The notes under the pieces were generated by a model that saw only the letters and a list, made by a program, of their open reading frames with translations, made no database searches and was not told the origin of the DNA. From JBDSKH01 sp050245915 (GTDB taxonomy: Bacteria; Actinomycetota; Actinomycetes; Actinomycetales; Microbacteriaceae), in assembly GCA_050245915.1 (NCBI GenBank), contig JBFWWZ010000033.1, positions 1-34,307 on the forward strand: DNA of 34,307 bases. The letters are read 5' to 3'. Of the stretch, positions 30,650 to 34,307 are shown in pieces. The position numbers and the translations under genes were made by a program. Positions within the stretch are counted from its first letter, which is position 1. Every line of letters starts with the position of its first letter.

Positions 30650-30655
30650 AGGCTA
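30650..30655 (-). promoter_or_regulatory. -10 box TAGCCT of pdtaS, overlapping an upstream stop codon
   Basis: Read on the minus strand, TAGCCT begins on the TAG stop of the upstream ATPase gene and ends 7 nt before the GTG start. Confidence 0.45.
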
Positions 30656-31912
30656 CCGGGCGGCCGACCGCCTCCGTCCGCGGCGGGAGCCGGTGGCGGC
30701 GGTCGCGAACCTGTCGGCGACCAGCCGCCGGATCGCGACCCGCGCCGGCGACCGCGGTGCGGCATCCGGCAGCGGTCGTCCACCGAGCAGTGCGGCATCG
30801 AACGCCGCCGGATCCCAGGGGATGAGCACCGGCTCGGAGATTCCGCCGAACCGCGCGAGCGTCTGCGCGATCTGCGCCTGCGGGTTGAGTCCGATCGCGC
30901 TGGAACGCACCTTGTTGACGACAGTGGTGACCCGAGCATCCGGCGCCACCTCGAGCAGGTCGGCTCGACCGCGCAGATACCGGGTCAGGCCGATCGGGTC
31001 GGCGGAGGCCACCGCGACGACATCGTCGGCCGAGCGGATCGCCGCGACGGTCGCGGCATTGCGACGGGGTGCAGCCACATCGCTCGACAGCTCCTCGTCG
31101 TGCTCGAGACCGGATGCGGTGTCGATCACCAGCACATCCACCCACTCGCGCGCGGCGGCGATCACCCCCTCGACCCGCTGAGCGGTGAGCTCCGGCCACC
31201 GGCTCGGACGCCCGAGGCCGGTCAGCACCCAGAATCCCGACGGGCCGGAACGGCACCAGTCCCCGACCCGCTCGAACTCGGCCACGGTCAGCGCGCCGGT
31301 GCCCGCGAGGCGGCACGCGGCCGCGAAACCCGGCGCCTCGTCGAGCAGGCCGAGGGCCGGGTCGATCGAGGCGGCATGGGTGTCGGCATCCGCCAGCGCG
31401 ACCCTCAGCCCGGCGGCGGTGAACTCGGCGGCGAGCGCGATCGCGAGACTCGTGCGCCCCGGCGCGCCGGCCGGACCCCAGACGGCGATGACGGCGCCGC
31501 GCTGCGGGCGTCGCGCGACCGGGGGCTGGTACGGGTGCGAGGTGTCCACCTCGAGAACGGTGGATGCCGCGGCGGCCTGGGCGGCATCCGGCACCGGGGC
31601 GGGCGCCCGCCACGCCGGTTCGCCGTCGACCGCATCGACGACCCCGAGCGCCCGCGCGTGACGGTGCTGCTCCGGGCCGTGAGCTGCCACCACCAGCCGG
31701 ATGCCGAGGCTGTCGCACGCCGCCACCAGCCGGGCGTTGAGGTACTGCGGCGAGGCCTCGGCGAGCACCGCCTCCACCTCGACGCCGGCGAGCCGCGCCG
31801 CCAGCTCGTCGGCGCCGGAGCAGCGGGCGATCACGTCGTGGCCGAAGCGGGCGGCGTCCGCCACGAGCCGCTGCTCGTGCTCGAACGGCACGGCGACGGC
31901 GAACCGCGTCAC
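30653..31912 (-). CDS. CpaE/MinD-like ATPase
   Basis: A 419-residue protein with an N-terminal receiver-like domain (about 1-110) and a P-loop ATPase of the MinD/ParA/CpaE class. The nucleotide motif is VIAVWGPAGAPGRTSLAIALA, in which the lysine of the usual GKT is Arg, followed by RVALADADTHAASIDPALGL, VDVLVIDTASGLEHDE and VTTVVNKVRSSAIGL. Relatives in actinobacteria act with SAF-domain proteins in pilus assembly or positioning of membrane machines; the exact role is unknown. It overlaps the SAF gene by 4 nt (GTGA), so the two proteins probably work together. Confidence 0.82.
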   Translation of the reverse strand: MTRFAVAVPFEHEQRLVADAARFGHDVIARCSGADELAARLAGVEVEAVLAEASPQYLNARLVAACDSLGIRLVVAAHGPEQHRHARALGVVDAVDGEPAWRAPAPVPDAAQAAAASTVLEVDTSHPYQPPVARRPQRGAVIAVWGPAGAPGRTSLAIALAAEFTAAGLRVALADADTHAASIDPALGLLDEAPGFAAACRLAGTGALTVAEFERVGDWCRSGPSGFWVLTGLGRPSRWPELTAQRVEGVIAAAREWVDVLVIDTASGLEHDEELSSDVAAPRRNAATVAAIRSADDVVAVASADPIGLTRYLRGRADLLEVAPDARVTTVVNKVRSSAIGLNPQAQIAQTLARFGGISEPVLIPWDPAAFDAALLGGRPLPDAAPRSPARVAIRRLVADRFATAATGSRRGRRRSAAR

Positions 31913-32559
31913 GGCGACCCCAGCGGGATGCCGGCCGGCACCACCGCGAGCGCGTCTCCGTTGGCGATCGCCTGCAGCATCCTCGCGATGCGGGATCTCG
32001 GCACCTGCACCTCGACGGACTGTCCGTCTGCCGCGCTCACGATCCCGTCCGGTTCGATCACCCGGATCACCACGGCGTCGGCGGTGAGCACCGTGGGAGG
32101 ACCGAATCCACCCGACGCGCCGACCGTCCCGTCGCCCGTGGCGGCGGCCGAGGCCCAGACGTCGACGAGCGATCCCGCCACCACCGATTCGCTCACCTCG
32201 CCGGACAGGGCGAGCACCAGCGAGGTGACGCGGGTTCCCTCGCGGGTGCTGAGCGCCGCCACCGGGACCAGCTCGCCGCGCCGGATCACCTGGGTCGCGA
32301 TCACCGCCGTCTGCGGGGCCTCGCGCAGGTACAGCTCGTCGGCGTCGTCGAGGGTCACCTGCCGGGGTACCAGCTGTTCTGAACCGATGCGATCGCCGGG
32401 TGCGAAGGTGTGCGCCGCCGCGTACACGGTGATCCGGTGGTCGGATGCGCCGACGATCGAGACCACGCCGGCGACGGATGCGACCACCAGGCCGATGCCG
32501 ATGATCAGGCGCACGTCGAGGGAGAACCGGCGGCGGTGGGGAGTGGCGGAGGCGCTCAT
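31909..32559 (-). CDS. SAF-domain (CpaB-like) membrane protein
   Basis: A 216-residue protein. A basic N terminus (HRRRFSLD) is followed by one membrane helix (LIIGIGLVVASVAGVVSIVGA) and an exported SAF domain (about 45-105) with VYAAAHTFAPGDRIGSEQLV and VIRRGELVPVAAL. The rest is a beta-rich region ending VPRSRIARMLQAIANGDALAVV. SAF domains occur in CpaB, the Flp-pilus assembly protein, and in antifreeze-like proteins. Pairing with a CpaE-like ATPase supports a pilus or secretion link, but no pilin gene is visible in the window. Confidence 0.82.
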   Translation of the reverse strand: MSASATPHRRRFSLDVRLIIGIGLVVASVAGVVSIVGASDHRITVYAAAHTFAPGDRIGSEQLVPRQVTLDDADELYLREAPQTAVIATQVIRRGELVPVAALSTREGTRVTSLVLALSGEVSESVVAGSLVDVWASAAATGDGTVGASGGFGPPTVLTADAVVIRVIEPDGIVSAADGQSVEVQVPRSRIARMLQAIANGDALAVVPAGIPLGSP

Positions 32560-32635
32560 GGGGCATCATCGTCGCGGGCGGCCGGGGGACGTGCGCGAGT
32601 TATCCACACCCCGGTTCCGGCCCGGACGGGCGGCG

Positions 32636-32641
32636 CATAAT
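32636..32641 (+). promoter_or_regulatory. -10 box CATAAT of the BldC-like gene
   Basis: CATAAT ends 6 nt before the ATG at 32648 (leaderless spacing). Confidence 0.6.
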
Positions 32642-32647
32642 CGACCC

Positions 32648-32917
32648 ATGACGGCACCGGACACCCCCTCCGCCGGCCTCGGGCGCTTCCTCACCCTCGT
32701 CGACGTCGCAGAGATCCTGAACATCTCGGCCAGCCAGGCCTACGCGCTGGTCCGCACGGGCGAACTGCCCGCGATCAAGGTCGGGGGCAACGGCCACTGG
32801 CGCGTCGAGCGCGACCTGCTCGAGCAGTACATCGCCGACAAGTACGAAGAGAACCGTCGCCGCGGGCTGTGGCACCAGGCCGAGTACGCCTCGGTGCCCG
32901 AGCTGTCGGCGCTGTAA
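32648..32917 (+). CDS. BldC-like helix-turn-helix DNA-binding protein (MerR/excisionase-type HTH_17)
   Basis: An 89-residue protein consisting mainly of a winged helix-turn-helix: FLTLVDVAEILNISASQAYALVRTGELPAIKVGGNGHWRVERDLLEQYI. This pattern (…L.v.EVA.lL.vs..tVy.l.r.GelPa.kvG..g.wR) is shared by BldC-type regulators and excisionases. The C-terminal tail (KYEENRRRGLWHQAEYASVPELSAL) is conserved in actinobacterial homologues. It lies in a core-gene region far from the integrated element, so a regulatory role is more likely than an Xis role. Promoter CATAAT at 6 nt predicts a leaderless message. Confidence 0.88.
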   Translation: MTAPDTPSAGLGRFLTLVDVAEILNISASQAYALVRTGELPAIKVGGNGHWRVERDLLEQYIADKYEENRRRGLWHQAEYASVPELSAL

Positions 32918-32920
32918 GAG

Positions 32921-33505
32921 CTAGAAGCGCACCTGCACCAGCTGCTCGATCGGCAGGATCCGCAGCGCACGCACATCGCGGTCGCGCCGGGCGACCCCCG
33001 GATCGTGTTCGGCGAGGTCGATATGGTCCCGTCCCACGCGGTCGATGGTTCCGTGTACGACCTCCGTCGAGGTGCTGATGGTCAGCGCCGCCCGGCGCCG
33101 GCACAGGTCGCGGAGGATGAAGGGGAGGCCCAGGCGCGCGGCGAGTGAGCCGACCGGGGAGGCGCCCGACGCATCCTGTGCCAGGCTCGCCCGGGTCTGT
33201 GCGGGGTCGACGAAGCAGGCGGCGATGGATGCCGTGGGGACCACGCAGGACGGCCCCGCCCCGCTCTCGCGCACCTCCTCCCCCGCGATCCAGTCGCGCC
33301 CCACCGCGCCGAGCGTGAGGGTGAGACGGGTGCCGTCGGCGAGCGTGAGCCGGATCACCTCCGGGATGATCGCCCTCAGCCGCTCGCGCATCGTGAGGCG
33401 ACCGAGGCGCAGGCGCTCCTCCTCGGCGAGCAGGTCGAGTTCTTCGGCCCCGAGTTCGTGCTCGAGCTGGGATTCGAGATCGTCGAACAGGTGGTCCCAG
33501 CGCAT
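32921..33505 (-). CDS. Conserved hypothetical protein
   Basis: A 194-residue protein. An acidic helical N terminus (HLFDDLESQLEHELGAEELDLLAEEERLRL) precedes a mixed alpha/beta region with VIRLTLADGTRLTLTLGAVGRDWIAG and a C-terminal strand-rich region with STEVVHGTIDRVGRDHIDLAEHD. The two 'GxVGRDHI/W' strands resemble small beta-barrel (Sm-like) repeats. I do not recognise a named family. It converges with the BldC-like gene, 3 nt apart, and starts with a leaderless-type promoter. Confidence 0.75.
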   Translation of the reverse strand: MRWDHLFDDLESQLEHELGAEELDLLAEEERLRLGRLTMRERLRAIIPEVIRLTLADGTRLTLTLGAVGRDWIAGEEVRESGAGPSCVVPTASIAACFVDPAQTRASLAQDASGASPVGSLAARLGLPFILRDLCRRRAALTISTSTEVVHGTIDRVGRDHIDLAEHDPGVARRDRDVRALRILPIEQLVQVRF

Positions 33506-33511
33506 GGCGCG

Positions 33512-33517
33512 AGGCTA
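33512..33517 (-). promoter_or_regulatory. -10 box TAGCCT, leaderless spacing
   Basis: Read on the minus strand, TAGCCT ends 6 nt before the ATG at 33505. Confidence 0.5.
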
Positions 33518-33640
33518 GTCACCCTCACCCCGCCCGCCATCACGTTTTCCACAGTCGTCGTCATGTAGCTGACGGATCGTCGCCTGCCGTGGTTAGGTGT
33601 CCGTGGTCCATCGCGCGGGATCGGTGCACATCGAGCCGAT

Positions 33641-34114
33641 ATGTCAGGGGTGGACATGCTGCAGGTCACGCGCGACGTCGAACAGCCGATCGTCGACGGA
33701 ACGTCGGCACGGGCGTTACGGCCCCGGTTCGACCCGGATGACTTCTTCGGACACCAGCCCACGCCGACCGAGCACCTGCCCGATCCGGTCCCGCTGCTCG
33801 AGAATCTGACGCGGTGCGTGATCGAGATCCTCGCGGGTGCTCGCGAACTGGAGCAGATCGCGCGCTGGGTCAGCGATGACGTCCATCGTCACCTGCTGAA
33901 GCGGGTCGTGATCTCGAGCCGCGCGCGTGCCGCGAAAGGTCAGCAGGCGACCCGGCCGGCGTTCACGATCGGTTCCACGACGGTGAGCCAGCCGCGCGAC
34001 GGCGTCGTCGAGGCGGTGATCATCGTGCGCGGGCGCGCCCGGGTGCGGGCTGTCGCGATCCGGCTCGAGGGTCTCGACCGGCGGTGGCGCGCCACCGCGA
34101 TCAACGTGCTCTAG
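33641..34114 (+). CDS. Rv3235-like conserved actinobacterial protein
   Basis: A 157-residue protein. A variable N terminus is followed by PVPLLENLTRCVIEILAGARELEQIARWVSDDVHRHLLKR and a C-terminal beta region with VSQPRDGVVEAVIIVRGRARVRAVAIRLEGLDRRWRATAINVL. That architecture matches the Rv3235/DUF6459-type proteins encoded in the secA-helicase region of many actinobacteria; function unknown. The ATG at 33656 has a better upstream site (AGGGG) and would shorten the protein by 5 residues. The stop overlaps that of the convergent partial gene at the window end. Confidence 0.8.
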   Translation: MSGVDMLQVTRDVEQPIVDGTSARALRPRFDPDDFFGHQPTPTEHLPDPVPLLENLTRCVIEILAGARELEQIARWVSDDVHRHLLKRVVISSRARAAKGQQATRPAFTIGSTTVSQPRDGVVEAVIIVRGRARVRAVAIRLEGLDRRWRATAINVL

Positions 34115-34307
34115 GCGAGTTCCTCCGCCGTCGTCCCCTCCGGGTACGCCGGCAGCACCACCTCGTGGCCCAAGACGACGTCGTCGCTGATCTCGATCAC
34201 CGTGTCGACGAACCACCACTGGCACGACAACCGCTGCACGCCGGCGTCGATCACCAGGAACCCGTGGCTGTCGAGATCGACCCAGCGCAGGTCGGGCAGG
34301 TTCCGCA
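34111..34307 (-). CDS. C-terminal fragment of a probable PhoD-type alkaline phosphatase/phosphodiesterase
   Basis: The gene continues beyond the right edge; only the last 64 or so codons are visible, ending with TAG at 34111. The readable protein includes NLPDLRWVDLDSHGFLVIDAG and SCQWWFVDTVIEISD. The 'NPHLRYVDLDxHGY.V.D.......WWFVDTV' pattern is typical of the end of actinobacterial PhoD-like metallophosphatases. With so little sequence this remains tentative. Confidence 0.55.
   Translation of the reverse strand, partial: RNLPDLRWVDLDSHGFLVIDAGVQRLSCQWWFVDTVIEISDDVVLGHEVVLPAYPEGTTAEELA

Noticed and set aside
32648..32917. Excisionase for the tRNA-Lys element
   Set aside because: It is 21 kb from the element in a conserved core region and matches BldC-like chromosomal regulators.

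Overview
The window is about 34 kb of high-GC DNA with G/C-rich third codon positions. It contains a WhiB1-like regulator next to the remains of a PdtaS-type neighbourhood, an Rv3235-like gene and a BldC-like helix-turn-helix gene. Several genes have a -10 box only 6-7 nt before the start codon. Together these point to an actinobacterium, most likely Microbacteriaceae (Microbacterium-like). That placement is inference from gene content, not a database match.

Layout. 1-5302: the end of an APC-family (ethanolamine-type) permease with a strong terminator, a small L7/L12-C-terminal-like protein, then a minus-strand D-amino-acid module (D-threonine-aldolase/D-serine-dehydratase-like enzyme, N-acyl-D-amino-acid deacylase, berberine-bridge-like flavoprotein) with a divergent RidA gene. 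5322-7777: two small membrane proteins, NAD synthetase and a mannose-6-phosphate isomerase. 7842-11890: a compact integrated element of 4,010 bp sitting in the 3' half of tRNA-Lys(CTT). It is bounded by perfect 39-bp direct repeats and carries a tyrosine integrase, a HipBA toxin-antitoxin pair with four tandem operators, a small membrane protein and a remarkable block of nested inverted repeats. 12088-14300: a secreted protein, a 44-residue membrane peptide, a Bcp peroxiredoxin, a membrane protein and whiB1.

14297-29071: a carbohydrate cluster. A minus-strand operon encodes a xylose-isomerase-like TIM barrel, three Gfo/Idh/MocA dehydrogenases, one unrecognised protein and a LacI regulator. 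A divergent plus-strand operon encodes a lipoprotein sugar binder, two ABC permeases (no ATPase), a membrane-anchored GH13-like protein, an MDR dehydrogenase, a second TIM-barrel isomerase and a ThuA protein. A facing ADP-ribosylglycohydrolase-fold gene closes it. Three near-identical palindromes (GCAAATsCwTTTGC) lie directly after the -10 boxes of the three promoters, so the cluster reads as one LacI regulon. Its enzyme set resembles oxidation-dependent (3-keto-sugar) glycoside catabolism; this is inference.

29149-34307: actinobacterial core genes: a PdtaS-like histidine kinase, a CpaE/MinD-like ATPase, a SAF-domain membrane protein, a BldC-like HTH protein, a conserved hypothetical, an Rv3235-like protein and the end of a probable PhoD-type phosphatase. 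whiB1 and pdtaS are neighbours in Mycobacterium tuberculosis; here the sugar regulon lies exactly between them.
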